Counted from the stretch's first letter, positions 25,165 to 33,225 are shown. The stretch: 64,000 bases of DNA from Hymenobacter psychrophilus (GCF_900107135.1 NZ_FNOV01000002.1:372001-436000), one strand, 5' to 3'. Numbers and translations: made by a program. Notes: generated by a model not told the origin, from the letters alone.

Positions 25165-25351
25165 GTCCGGCGGCCTCCCAACCTGGCCCGCCGCCCACCC
25201 AAACCACCCCGTCGCCCACCCATTCCGGCCCGACTTGCACCCAAGTTGGCCCAACTTCCCCTTAAAAAGGCCCGCCGCCGCGCCAACTTGGCCCGGTGTC
25301 GGGCCTTTTTGGTGCGATGCCGGGCCAATGTGGCCCGGCCGTGGTGTTCGG
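25165..25351. repeat. Degenerate 21-bp tandem repeat (minisatellite), about 9 units
   Basis: Units start at 25165, 25186, 25207, 25228, 25249, 25270, 25291, 25312 and 25333, each near GCCCGnnn...nnG and ending in a T/A-G. Each unit begins with GCCCG or a one-base variant. Because 21 is a multiple of three, several frames stay open and read as Arg-rich 7-residue repeats on both strands, but no start, signal or conserved protein is convincing. Confidence 0.75.
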
Positions 25352-25378
25352 AACACCTTTTTGGCGTGTTATTGGCCC

Positions 25379-25535
25379 CTATGGTGGCCGCACCCCCTAG
25401 CCCCCTCTCCAGGGGGAGAGGGGGGACTAGTTTTTAGTTCTTTTAGTCTAGTTGTGGCTGCGTTAGCTCTAGAAAGCTAGTTTTTAGTCCCCCCTCTCCC
25501 CCCGGAGAGGGGGCTAGGGGGTGAGGCAACCATAG
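25379..25535. repeat. Second palindromic element of the CCCCCTAGCCCCCTCTCC family
   Basis: Arms of about 50 bp (25379-25430 and 25485-25535) are inverted copies with three mismatches, each holding a CTCTCC...GGAGAG mini-hairpin. The centre holds CTAGTTTTTAG and TTTTAGTCTAG, also seen in the 20534 element. It and the minisatellite fill the gap between 25147 and 25577. Confidence 0.88.
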
Positions 25536-25576
25536 GGGCCGACCAGGAACGGAGCCCAGCAGGTTCCTTCCGCGCC

Positions 25577-26029
25577 CTATTGCGCCGCCGAGTTGTAATA
25601 GGCCGCCGTGCCGCCCAGCGCCTGGGCAATGGCTTCCAGCTCGGGCCACTCGTAGCTGGTGCCCAGCAGTCCGCCCCGGCGCACCGCCCGCGCCGCACTA
25701 ATGGGTTCGTTGAACACAATCCAGCGGGCCCGTAGCAGCAGCTGGTGGCCCTGCACCTGCACAAACACGGCCAGCACGTTGTTGTGCTTGATGGCGGTGA
25801 AGTCGGTGGTGAGCGTGAGCAGGTCGGCGTCGGAGTGGCCCAGGCTGTAGCCGCGGGCAGCCAGCACGGCGGCCGCCCGTTGCCAGGCGGCCCGGCCCTC
25901 ATCGAGCAGTGTGAGCACAACGGTATCGTCGGAGCGCTCGGGCTGGGCGTGCAGCGCGGGGAGCTGGGCAACGGCCGGGGCCGCACCCAGCGCCAGCAGC
26001 AACACCAGAAACAGAAGCTTTTTAAGCAT
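25577..26029 (-). CDS. Exported hypothetical protein, tandem paralog 1 of 3
   Basis: Protein of 150 residues with signal peptide MLKKLLFLVLLLALGAAPAVAQ. The mature chain shares a pattern with the next two genes: DDTVVLTLLDEGRAAWQRAA, then LAARGYSLGHSDADLLTLTT, GHQLLLRA, and WPELEAIAQALGGTAAYY near the end. The order beta-strand, helix with AAWQR, RGY turn, S-D-x-x-LLTLTT strand suggests a small alpha/beta fold, perhaps for binding in the periplasm. I do not recognise the family. Reading on the minus strand it is the last of the array; the gap to paralog 2 is 54 bases, so cotranscription is likely. Confidence 0.72.
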   Translation of the reverse strand: MLKKLLFLVLLLALGAAPAVAQLPALHAQPERSDDTVVLTLLDEGRAAWQRAAAVLAARGYSLGHSDADLLTLTTDFTAIKHNNVLAVFVQVQGHQLLLRARWIVFNEPISAARAVRRGGLLGTSYEWPELEAIAQALGGTAAYYNSAAQ

Positions 26030-26083
26030 AACAAAGGCTTTAGAAAACAGAAAACGGCCCCGGCGGGCAGCCGGGCCGGGCAG

Positions 26084-26539
26084 TTAGTTGCTGATGGAGC
26101 GGGTGTACTGCGCGGTACCGCCCAGCAGCCGGGCCACTTGCTCCACTTCTTCCCAGTAGCGGCTGGTGCCCCCCAGCCAGCGCCCCCAGTCTTGCACGTT
26201 CAGCCAAGTTCTTGCCGACTCGGAGCCGCTGCTGGGCGTGTAGGCTTGCAGGCGAAGCTCGTGGCCTTCCACTACCACCAGCAGGCCCATTACGCCGATG
26301 TTCTCCACGTCGATAGGTTCGGTAGTAAGCGTGAGCAGCTCGGGGCTGGCGTAGCGGATGGGGTAGCCGCGCTGGGCCAGCAGCCGGCCCACGCGCTGCC
26401 AGGCGGCGCGGTCGGCGTCGGGCAGCAGCAGAATAACGGTATCGTCGTGGTCGGTGGGCTGGGCGTGGCGGCCGTCGGTTTGGGCGAGGGCGGGCAGTTG
26501 CAGCAACAGCAGAACGAGCAGCAGGGGCAGGTAGCGCAT
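26084..26539 (-). CDS. Exported hypothetical protein, tandem paralog 2 of 3
   Basis: Protein of 151 residues with signal peptide MRYLPLLLVLLLLQLPALAQ. Same pattern as its neighbours: DDTVILLLPDADRAAWQRVG, LAQRGYPIRYASPELLTLTT, GHELRLQAY and EEVEQVARLLGGTAQYTR. Sequence between shared motifs has drifted widely, so the copies are old or fast-evolving. Upstream of it (26642-26701) is a piece of the EEP-gene tail, which suggests this copy arose from duplication of a segment holding the EEP 3' end plus a paralog. Function unknown. Confidence 0.72.
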   Translation of the reverse strand: MRYLPLLLVLLLLQLPALAQTDGRHAQPTDHDDTVILLLPDADRAAWQRVGRLLAQRGYPIRYASPELLTLTTEPIDVENIGVMGLLVVVEGHELRLQAYTPSSGSESARTWLNVQDWGRWLGGTSRYWEEVEQVARLLGGTAQYTRSISN

Positions 26540-26641
26540 GGGTTAGGGGGGGTATAAGGGAGGTTTACATACCCCGCGCCCCATGCAAGAAACCCGCCAG
26601 TTGTGGCAGGCTGGCCGCTCACCGGGCCTTTCATCCCTATT

Positions 26642-26701
26642 TTAATCCAGCAGCACCGCCTCGGCCAGCAGCGGGAAGTGGTTGGAGCCGCCGTTGGGCC
26701 G
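26642..26701 (-). pseudogene. Duplicated 3'-end remnant of an EEP-family gene
   Basis: On the minus strand it encodes GGSNHFPLLAEAVLLD plus stop, matching the last residues of the intact gene at 27293 (IGSDHFPLLAELVLVD plus stop). Only about 18 codons align; beyond that the sequence is unrelated. GSNHFPLL is the usual C-terminal catalytic motif of the exonuclease-endonuclease-phosphatase family, so this copy keeps the better consensus. Confidence 0.65.
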
Positions 26702-26755
26702 CCAGCGCGGCCCTGGCCGCCGGCCCGGCCGCACCGGCGGCCCGGCGCCGGCCCT

Positions 26756-27214
26756 TTAGCGCACCGTTAGCCGGGCGTAGCGCACCGGGCCACCCAACTC
26801 GCGGGCAATCAGCTCCAGCTCCTGCCAGCCCTCGCTCTCGCCGCCCAGCGGGGCGCTACGCCGCACCGCAACAATCTGGCTGGGCGAGCCCACCACCGTA
26901 ATGGCCTCCAGGCGGCCGCGCAAAATCAGCTGGTGTCCCCGCACCAGCGCCGATACGCTCAGGCTGGCGGTGCGGCTGATGGGGTTGAAGGCCGTAGTGA
27001 GGGCCAGCAGGTTCACGTCGCTGTGGGCAAACGGATAGCCGCGGTCGGCCAGCACCCGGGCCACGCGCTGCCAGGCCGCCGCCCCTTCCTCGGGCAGCTC
27101 CAGCACCAGCGTGTTGTCGTTTTTGTCGGGGGTGGTAGTGCCAACAATGGCTTTCTGAGCAAAAACGGCCGGGCTGGTGCAGGCCAGCAGCGCCACGAGT
27201 AGCAGGGTTTTCAT
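26756..27214 (-). CDS. Exported hypothetical protein, tandem paralog 3 of 3
   Basis: Protein of 152 residues, ATG at 27214 giving signal peptide MKTLLLVALLACTSPAVFAQ; the longer frame to 27268 is not needed. Shared pattern with the two downstream genes: DNTLVLELPEEGAAAWQRVA, LADRGYPFAHSDVNLLALTT, RGHQLILRGR and WQELELIARELGGPVRYARL. It sits 78 bases downstream of the EEP gene, probably in one transcript. The conserved AAWQR...RGY...LLxLTT...GHxLxLR...LGGxxxY framework, kept while the rest diverges, marks a real family. Confidence 0.72.
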   Translation of the reverse strand: MKTLLLVALLACTSPAVFAQKAIVGTTTPDKNDNTLVLELPEEGAAAWQRVARVLADRGYPFAHSDVNLLALTTAFNPISRTASLSVSALVRGHQLILRGRLEAITVVGSPSQIVAVRRSAPLGGESEGWQELELIARELGGPVRYARLTVR

Positions 27215-27292
27215 GCGCGTACGAAGTAAGGGTTGACGGATGGGTAGAAGCTGCGCCTGGATGCGCAATAACCCGGCCGGTTTCCCTTGCCT

Positions 27293-28306
27293 TTAGTCCA
27301 CCAGCACCAGCTCGGCCAGCAGCGGAAAGTGGTCGGAGCCGATATCGGGCAGCCGCTCCAGCCGGCTCACCCGAAACTGCTTGGTCACGAACAGGTGGTC
27401 GAGCGGCCAGCGCATCAGCCACACCCGCGCATCGAAGGTGCTGAACAGCCCCCGGCCCAGGCGCACGTTGTGCAGCTCGCCGCTGGCCTCGAACATGCGG
27501 GTAGTATGCGACCACGACACGTCGTTGAAGTCGCCCAGTACCAGCGCCGGGCCGGGGTTCTGCTGCACCTGCTGGCCCACCTGCAGCAGGGCCAGATCGG
27601 GCGTACCGAGGCTGGTGGGGTGGCGGCTGGGCACCGGCGGCGTGGGGTGCACGGCGTACAGGCGCACCAGCCGGCCGTTGGGCAGGCGCACCCCCGTGCT
27701 GATGGTGGGCACGTTGGGCTCCTGAAAAGTATGCACCTGCGGGTTTTCCAGCGGCAGGCGCGCATACAGCACCATGCCGTAGGTGTTGGGCCGGGGCAGC
27801 TCGATGACGTACGGATACGTCCGGCGCAGGGGGCGGAGTGCGTTTACCCAGCCCTGATCGGTTTCCAGGGCCAGCACCAGGTCGGGCTGCTGCTCGGCCA
27901 CGCGGGCCAGCAGCAGGTCGGCGCGGGTGTTTTTTTGCAGCACATTGGCTTCGAGCAGGCGCAGGCGGGCGGTGGTATCGGCGGCTTCGGCCGGGGTGGC
28001 ATCGGGCACGGGCCGGGGAGCCAGCGGCAGGTAGGGCAGCAGGAAGTACAGCTGAATACCGGCCCCCAGCCCGGCCAGCACCAGCACCGTCCGTCGGGTG
28101 GCCTGCCGCTGCCGCCGCCCCAGTCCCAGCAGTCCCGCCAGCCCCAGCAGCACGGCCAGGTGCGTTAGTAGCAGCTGGAAACGCGGGAAGTCGAGCACCT
28201 TCAGCCACCACACCTGGGCCGTCAGCAACGAAAGCAGCGTAAGCAGCAGTGCCAGCACACTGATGACAAGAAGCAGATGGAGCAGGAAGCGTTGCAGGCG
28301 GGGCAT
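27293..28306 (-). CDS. Membrane-anchored endonuclease/exonuclease/phosphatase (EEP) family protein
   Basis: Protein of 337 residues, ATG at 28306 (MPRLQRFLLHLLLVIS). Three membrane helices (about 6-30, 40-62 and 70-95) precede an EEP domain: LLEANVLQKN (metal-binding Asn), DLVLALETDQGW (catalytic Glu), TYGMVLYARL, YAVHPTPPVP, ALVLGDFNDVSWS (GDFND), PLDHLFV and the final GSDHFPLLAELVL (SDH). All EEP active-site motifs are present. Members cleave phosphodiesters of DNA, lipids or nucleotides; the membrane anchor and this architecture match exported phosphodiesterase-like proteins of Bacteroidota whose substrate is usually unknown. Start of the array of three paralogs. Confidence 0.88.
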   Translation of the reverse strand: MPRLQRFLLHLLLVISVLALLLTLLSLLTAQVWWLKVLDFPRFQLLLTHLAVLLGLAGLLGLGRRQRQATRRTVLVLAGLGAGIQLYFLLPYLPLAPRPVPDATPAEAADTTARLRLLEANVLQKNTRADLLLARVAEQQPDLVLALETDQGWVNALRPLRRTYPYVIELPRPNTYGMVLYARLPLENPQVHTFQEPNVPTISTGVRLPNGRLVRLYAVHPTPPVPSRHPTSLGTPDLALLQVGQQVQQNPGPALVLGDFNDVSWSHTTRMFEASGELHNVRLGRGLFSTFDARVWLMRWPLDHLFVTKQFRVSRLERLPDIGSDHFPLLAELVLVD

Positions 28307-28412
28307 AGGCAGCAGGAAAAGGAGACGGAATAGTAGCCCTTTTACGGCTGGTCGGCGAAAGATGAACATCTGCCCCGGCGTTGGATACTATCCGGCCGGG
28401 TATATTGCCCCC

Positions 28413-29873
28413 ATGATTCGCCTTGCCCCCGCCCTGCTCTCGCTGCTGCTGAACGCCTGCTCGCCGCCGCCCACCGAAACCCTGCGCCCGCCTGCCCCTA
28501 CCGGCCCGCCGGCCATTGCCGTGCAGAGTGCCCCCGCCCAGGCCGCCAGCCGCTTCCCCGAAACCTTCGAGGCGGGCAGCAAGGGCAGCTACGCCCCCGG
28601 CTCCGAAACGCTGGGCACGGGCCCCTGGCAGCTCACCGAGGCCCTCATTGGCACCTCGGAGCAGGACCACAAGCACGGCGCCCGCGCCGCCCGCCTACGC
28701 GCCGGCGGCCGCCTGACCATGAGCTTCGATGCCCCCGCCGGCGTGCAGACCATCCGCATCAGCTCGGCCGCTTACGGGCAGGATGCGGCCAGCACCTGGG
28801 AGCTGTGGGGCAGCCAGGACGGGGGGCGCAGCTACCGCCGCATCGGGGCCGCCGTGCGCACCCAGGGCCCGCGCCTGCTTACCACCACCTTCGAAGGCGG
28901 CAGCGCCCGGGCCCTGCGCCTGGAAATCCGCAAAACCGACACCGGCGCCGGCCGCCTCAACATCGACGACATCGGCCTGGAAACCGGCACCGGCGCGGCT
29001 GTGGTTGGCGGCGGGGCGGGCCAGCCGGGCCCGCTGCCGGGCCAAACCAGTCCGCCGCCGCCGCCGGTTCGTCCAACTACCGGCGTCGCGGCTTCCCAAC
29101 CGGCCGAAACCCAACCGGCCGACAACCTGGCCCTCGGCAACCCCAGCGGGGCCACGGCCTCGTTGAGCACGCCCAACAACTACCTGCTTGCGCGGCCCCA
29201 GTACGCGGTGGGCTACCACGCCCGCCGGGGCACGCCCACCTGGGTGAGCTGGCACCTGAGCGCCGCCGACCGCGGCCAGGCGCCCCGCCAGGACGATTTC
29301 CGGGCCGACCCGGCTTTGCCCCGGCAGTTTTACGCCGTGTCGCCCCGCTCCTACTCGGGTTCGGGCTTCGACCGGGGCCACAACTGCCCCAGCGCCGACC
29401 GCAGCCGCACGCTCGACGATAACTCGGCTACTTTCCTGATGACCAACATGATTCCGCAGGCCGCCAACAACAACCAGCGCACCTGGGGCAACCTCGAAGA
29501 GTGGACCCGCGCGCAGGTAGAGCGCGGGCAGGAGGTATACATCATCATGGGCAGCTACGGGCAGGGGGGCACCGGCCTGCAGGGTTTCAAAACGACCATC
29601 GACGAGGGCCGTGTAACCGTGCCGGCCCGCGTTTGGAAAGTGCTGGTACTGCTGCCCGAAGGCGGCAACGACCTGCAGCGGATAGCAGCCGGCCAGGCTC
29701 GCCTCATTGCCATCGATACGCCCAACGACCAGCAGGTAAGCCCCGACTGGAGCCGCTACCGCGTGAGTATCGACGCGCTGGAAGCCGCCACCGGCCTCGA
29801 CCTGCTCTCGGCCCTGCCCGTTGCCGCGCAGGAGCGGCTGGAAGCCCAGACCGACAGCGGCCCGACGCGGTAG
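28413..29873 (+). CDS. NucA-type DNA/RNA non-specific endonuclease lipoprotein
   Basis: Protein of 486 residues, ATG at 28413. Lipobox LLNAC with Cys16. Residues about 45-190 form a beta-sandwich-like region (ETFEAGSKGSY...RLNIDDIGLETG) as in discoidin-type or carbohydrate-binding modules. After a Pro-rich linker (about 195-240) comes the DNA/RNA non-specific endonuclease domain, with the DRGH catalytic motif at 320-323 (SGSGFDRGHNCPSADRS) and the metal-binding Asn/Glu region NMIPQAANNNQRTWGNLEEW (344-363). It should degrade DNA and RNA outside the cytoplasm with Mg. This is the nuclease class blocked by NuiA; a NuiA-type domain is encoded 3.4 kb further on at 33226-34134. Confidence 0.9.
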   Translation: MIRLAPALLSLLLNACSPPPTETLRPPAPTGPPAIAVQSAPAQAASRFPETFEAGSKGSYAPGSETLGTGPWQLTEALIGTSEQDHKHGARAARLRAGGRLTMSFDAPAGVQTIRISSAAYGQDAASTWELWGSQDGGRSYRRIGAAVRTQGPRLLTTTFEGGSARALRLEIRKTDTGAGRLNIDDIGLETGTGAAVVGGGAGQPGPLPGQTSPPPPPVRPTTGVAASQPAETQPADNLALGNPSGATASLSTPNNYLLARPQYAVGYHARRGTPTWVSWHLSAADRGQAPRQDDFRADPALPRQFYAVSPRSYSGSGFDRGHNCPSADRSRTLDDNSATFLMTNMIPQAANNNQRTWGNLEEWTRAQVERGQEVYIIMGSYGQGGTGLQGFKTTIDEGRVTVPARVWKVLVLLPEGGNDLQRIAAGQARLIAIDTPNDQQVSPDWSRYRVSIDALEAATGLDLLSALPVAAQERLEAQTDSGPTR

Positions 29874-29920
29874 CAGGGCCGGCTGGCCTGTAGCCGTTAG
29901 GGAAGAACGCGGATCAAGGC

Positions 29921-30029
29921 GAACGTCATGCTGAGCGCAGCCGAAGCATCTCTACCGCTTCATCTGAACCGATACAATGAAGCGGTAGAGATGCTTCGGC
30001 AAGCGGACGCAGGATGCAGCATGACGTTC
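29921..30029. repeat. Palindromic element, GAAGCATCTCTACCGC family
   Basis: Left arm 29921-29963 and right arm 29977-30029 are inverted copies (GAACGTCATGCTGAGCG...AAGCATCTCTACCGCTTCAT). The right arm has an extra stretch of about 12 bases. Confidence 0.85.
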
Positions 30030-30076
30030 TTACTACTCTACTCTTCACCCAAAACAGCCTCTCATAACCCAACCCC

Positions 30077-31207
30077 ATGACCCACACCCCCCAAACTTAC
30101 CGCTGGGCGGTGGCCGCGTCCTTCGCCGTGCAGGGGCTGTGCTTTGCCACCTGGGCCTCCCGGATTCCGGCGGTGCAGCACCGGCTGGGCCTGTCGCCGG
30201 CCGAGCTGGGCGGGGTGCTGCTGGCGCTGCCGGTGGGCTCGTTGGGTACGCTGCCGCTGGCGGGCTGGCTCGTGAGCCGCTTCGGGAGCCGCCGGGTGGT
30301 GCTGCTGGGCATGCTGCTTTATGGGCTGGGGCTGCCGCTGCTGGGGCTGGCCGCCACCGTGCCCCAGCTGCTGGCGGCGCTGGTGCTGTTTGGCATGGCC
30401 GGCGAGCTGGGCAACATTGGCGTGAACACCCAGGCCGTGGGCGTGGAGGCCCTGTACGGGCGCTCCATCATGGCCACCTTCCACGGCCTCTGGAGCCTGG
30501 CCGGTTTCGCCGGGGCCGGGCTGGCCGGGCTGCTGATTGGGCAGCACATCGGGCCGTTGTACCATTTTGTGGGCGTGGCCGTGCTGGTGCTGCCCACGGT
30601 GCTGCTGCTGGCCCCGCGCCTGCTGCCCGCCGATGCGCCCCGCCCGCCCGGCGCCCCGCTGCTGGCCCTGCCCGACCGCTCGCTGCTGCTGCTGGGCGTG
30701 CTGGCCTTCTGCTCGCTGCTCTGCGAAGGCACCATGTTCGACTGGAGCGGGGTGTATTTCCGGCAGGTGGTGCGGGCGCCCGAAGCCTGGGTGGGGCTGG
30801 GCTTCGCCGCCTTTATGGCCCTGATGGCCACCGGCCGCTTCGTAGCCGACTGGTTTATCGACCGTTACGGCCGCCACCGCACGCTGGTGCTGAGCGGGCT
30901 GCTGGAGGCCACCGGGCTGCTGCTGGCGGTGGCTTTTCCTACGTTGGGAGTGGCTACGCTGGGTTTTATGCTGGTGGGCCTGGGCACGGCGGCGGTGGTG
31001 CCGCTGGTGTACGGGGCGGCCGGGCGCTCCACTACGATGCCGGCGGGCATGGCGCTGGCGGCCGTTACCACGGTTGGCTTCCTGGGCTTTCTGCTGGGCC
31101 CGCCGCTTATCGGCTTCGTAGCCGGCCTCAGCAGCCTACGCGTTTCCTTCGCCCTGATTGCCGCCATGGGCCTGGCCGTGGCCGCCCTGGGCCGCCGGGT
31201 GAAGTAA
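30077..31207 (+). CDS. MFS transporter
   Basis: Protein of 376 residues with 12 predicted membrane helices. The N-terminal signature RIPAVQHRLGLSPAELGGVLLALPVGSL is typical of the YbjJ-like sugar/drug MFS group, followed by WLVSRFGSRRVVLLG (loop 2-3 motif) and in the second half FVADWFIDRYGRHRTLVLSG (the repeated loop motif). Inner membrane secondary transporter; substrate not inferable. Start ATG 30077. The downstream transporter gene is 183 bases away and probably separate. Confidence 0.88.
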   Translation: MTHTPQTYRWAVAASFAVQGLCFATWASRIPAVQHRLGLSPAELGGVLLALPVGSLGTLPLAGWLVSRFGSRRVVLLGMLLYGLGLPLLGLAATVPQLLAALVLFGMAGELGNIGVNTQAVGVEALYGRSIMATFHGLWSLAGFAGAGLAGLLIGQHIGPLYHFVGVAVLVLPTVLLLAPRLLPADAPRPPGAPLLALPDRSLLLLGVLAFCSLLCEGTMFDWSGVYFRQVVRAPEAWVGLGFAAFMALMATGRFVADWFIDRYGRHRTLVLSGLLEATGLLLAVAFPTLGVATLGFMLVGLGTAAVVPLVYGAAGRSTTMPAGMALAAVTTVGFLGFLLGPPLIGFVAGLSSLRVSFALIAAMGLAVAALGRRVK

Positions 31208-31389
31208 GAAGGGTTCGAAGCCACCGGTCATACGCCAGCGCCCACCCCTCAGCCAGCTGCAGCCAGGGTTTCGGGTACTTGATTCAGAAACAAGCCCTCC
31301 GGTGCGTTTGGGCGGGGTCAGGGGCGGCCTTCGACAGAATGACGGGCAAGCCTCTACTTTTAACTTTCATCCGTTCACCTTCCCTGCCC

Positions 31390-32472
31390 ATGGCTTCCGA
31401 CACCATTTACACGCCCCGCCAGCAATACGTGCTGCTGATTGTGTGCCTCGTCGGCCTGACGGCGCTGATATTGCTGGGGCTGGGCTCCTACATCACGGCG
31501 TTTCTGGGCGCGGGTGTGCTGTACGTGGTGCTGCGGCCCTGGTTTGCGGCCCTCGTACACCGCCGCAACTGGAGCCGGCAGCTGGTAACGGCCGGGCTGC
31601 TGGTGTTTGCCTTCGTGGTGATTATTCTGCCCTTCACGGGGCTGGTGCTGATGCTGGTCAACCGCATCCGGCTCTACGCCCAGGACACGAGCCAGATTAT
31701 GCATGTGCTGCACCTGGTAGAGCAAAAAACCGGCTACCAGTTCACGACCGAAAACAACGTGCGCGACCTGGTCCAGCAGGTGGTAACCTGGCTGAGTACC
31801 CGCATTCCGTCGCTGGCCAGCGGGCTGCTGCACTTTATGGTCGTTATCGGCCTGATGCTGTTTACGCTCTACTTCATGTTCGTGCAGGAAGAGGCCTTCC
31901 TGCGGGGCCTGCGCCGTTATCTGCCCTTCCGCGCCAGTACGCTGCAGGAGCTGGGCGATGCGCTGCGCAACACGGTAAACGCCAACGTGCTCGGCCAAGC
32001 GCTCATTGCCCTGGTGCAGGCCCTGCTCACCACCTTCACCCTGCAGATATTCGGGGTGCAGGATGCCCTGTTTTGGGGTACACTGGCCTTTTTTACCGCC
32101 TTTATCCCGGTGCTGGGTACGCCCCTGGTGTGGGGGCCGGCGGCCGTTCTCAAGCTGGCCCAGGGCCAAGTAGGCCAGGGCGTGGGCATTCTGCTGGTGG
32201 GCGTCATCGTCATTATCAACATCGACAACCTGCTGCGCATTGTGCTGGCCAAGCGCATGGGCGACATTCATCCGCTCATCACGCTGGCCGGGGTGGTGCT
32301 GGGCGTCGAGCTGTTCGGCATCCTGGGCCTGGTGATGGGGCCGCTGCTGCTCTCCTATCTCATTGTGCTGGTGGGGGTGTTCGAGCGCGAAAACCGCAGC
32401 CGCAAGCGCCTCCAACACAAGCGCAGCAAGCCCCTGCCAGCCCCACCGAAGCTACCGCTGCTGCCCGAGTAG
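31390..32472 (+). CDS. AI-2E family transporter (TqsA/PerM-like)
   Basis: Protein of 360 residues, ATG at 31390 (MASDTIYTPRQQYVLLIVCL). Seven to eight membrane segments. PerM/AI-2E family features: the N-terminal FLGAGVLYVVLRPWF, an intermediate helical region (TSQIMHVLHLVEQKTGY), LMLFTLYFMFVQEEAFLRGLRRYLPF, and the C-terminal VNANVLGQALIALVQALL, FFTAFIPVLGTPLVWGPAA and GILGLVMGPLL. Family members include the autoinducer-2 exporter TqsA, but most are general transporters of unknown substrate. Ends in a basic tail rich in Arg/Lys/Pro (KRLQHKRSKPLPAPPK). Confidence 0.9.
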   Translation: MASDTIYTPRQQYVLLIVCLVGLTALILLGLGSYITAFLGAGVLYVVLRPWFAALVHRRNWSRQLVTAGLLVFAFVVIILPFTGLVLMLVNRIRLYAQDTSQIMHVLHLVEQKTGYQFTTENNVRDLVQQVVTWLSTRIPSLASGLLHFMVVIGLMLFTLYFMFVQEEAFLRGLRRYLPFRASTLQELGDALRNTVNANVLGQALIALVQALLTTFTLQIFGVQDALFWGTLAFFTAFIPVLGTPLVWGPAAVLKLAQGQVGQGVGILLVGVIVIINIDNLLRIVLAKRMGDIHPLITLAGVVLGVELFGILGLVMGPLLLSYLIVLVGVFERENRSRKRLQHKRSKPLPAPPKLPLLPE

Positions 32473-32493
32473 CCCCTCGGACGGGTAGCACTA

Positions 32494-33081
32494 CTACGGC
32501 TTCCAACCCTCCGGCATGGGCTGCTGCCCCCGCACATCGCGCGACCAGAACTCGCGTACTGCGCGGCCGCCCGACCGCGAGTACATGTGGTGTACGGAAA
32601 GTGTATCGGCCGGCGTTTGGTAGCCGAACTGCACTACCACGTTGTGCGTCACCGAGTCGCCGTCGAACATAGCCGGCAGTTGGTAGTTCACAAATTCCAG
32701 GGAGCCATCCGGCCGGTAATTTTTCCAGATGCCTTTGTAAGGCACGCTATCGGCGGTCGTAGTATATATATTTTCGGCCTGCAACTGCCCGTGCTTCGAG
32801 AGGCGCACCCAGGTACTGTGGGGCGTAAACTGATAGCGGCCGTTCTGCCAGCGCACCCGCAACGGCCCCTGGTCGAAGTAAGAGTGCCAGATGTCGCCGT
32901 ATTTTTTGTGGATTTTCTCTACTACCTCCCCACGCTGGGCCGCCGCCACTTCTGCCGGAGTCAGGTGCCGCTGATACTGGCGGTAATAGATACGCTGCCA
33001 ACCAGCGTCGGAAATTGGCTTTCCCGCGAAGTAAATGCCGCCACCCAGCGCCAGGCCAATCGGTATCAATAGCTGCCACAT
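32494..33081 (-). CDS. Membrane-anchored hypothetical protein
   Basis: Protein of 195 residues. One N-terminal membrane helix (MWQLLIPIGLALGGGIYFAG) then a hydrophilic mixed alpha/beta domain with many Trp, Tyr and Arg (for example GDIWHSYFDQGPLRVRWQNG). Later strands read YKGIWKNYRPDGSLEFVNYQLP, a pattern slightly like MORN_2 repeats, and the end is VREFWSRDVRGQQPMPEGWKP. No family I can name. A Bacteroidota -7 box TATATTTG lies 47 bases upstream of the start on the minus strand, so it has its own promoter. Convergent with the AI-2E family gene with only 21 bases between stops. Confidence 0.7.
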   Translation of the reverse strand: MWQLLIPIGLALGGGIYFAGKPISDAGWQRIYYRQYQRHLTPAEVAAAQRGEVVEKIHKKYGDIWHSYFDQGPLRVRWQNGRYQFTPHSTWVRLSKHGQLQAENIYTTTADSVPYKGIWKNYRPDGSLEFVNYQLPAMFDGDSVTHNVVVQFGYQTPADTLSVHHMYSRSGGRAVREFWSRDVRGQQPMPEGWKP

Positions 33082-33127
33082 AGCCTACACACTCCTGCGC
33101 CGGCCCGCTGATTTGCTGGCCGGCAGT

Positions 33128-33135
33128 CAAATATA
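33128..33135 (-). promoter_or_regulatory. Bacteroidota -7 box for the gene at 32494-33081
   Basis: TATATTTG on the minus strand, an exact TAnnTTTG match, 47 bases upstream of the ATG at 33081. Confidence 0.5.
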
Positions 33136-33184
33136 AAGGCCTGCCCTCAGTCTCTGGTTAAGATTGACTGAAAGCAGACCTTTT
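33134..33184 (-). terminator. Hairpin after HIT-NuiA gene
   Basis: AAAGGCCTGC pairs with GCAGACCTTT (one G-T pair), with CAGTC/GACTG further in. It lies between the stop of the HIT-NuiA gene and the next minus-strand gene, next to that gene's promoter. The 3' flank on the minus strand is TATATTTG rather than a pure T run. Confidence 0.45.
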
Positions 33185-33225
33185 GAAAAAACCTCACCCG
33201 AGAGCAGCGAAACCTAAACCTATTC

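Noticed and set aside
25165..25351. CRISPR array
   Set aside because: The units are contiguous 21-mers without constant repeats and unique spacers, and no cas genes are near.
25162..25437. 91-codon Arg/Pro repeat frame
   Set aside because: Open because the DNA repeat is 21 bp. Other frames and the other strand are open too, with no start signal or homolog that I can support.
26856..28676. 606-codon minus-strand frame across the EEP and paralog genes
   Set aside because: Ala/Gly/Arg-rich shadow that overlaps three real genes in another frame.
30139..31389. Extended N-terminus of the AI-2E family gene through the MFS gene
   Set aside because: The frame is open only because of GC bias. Family similarity starts at the ATG at 31390.
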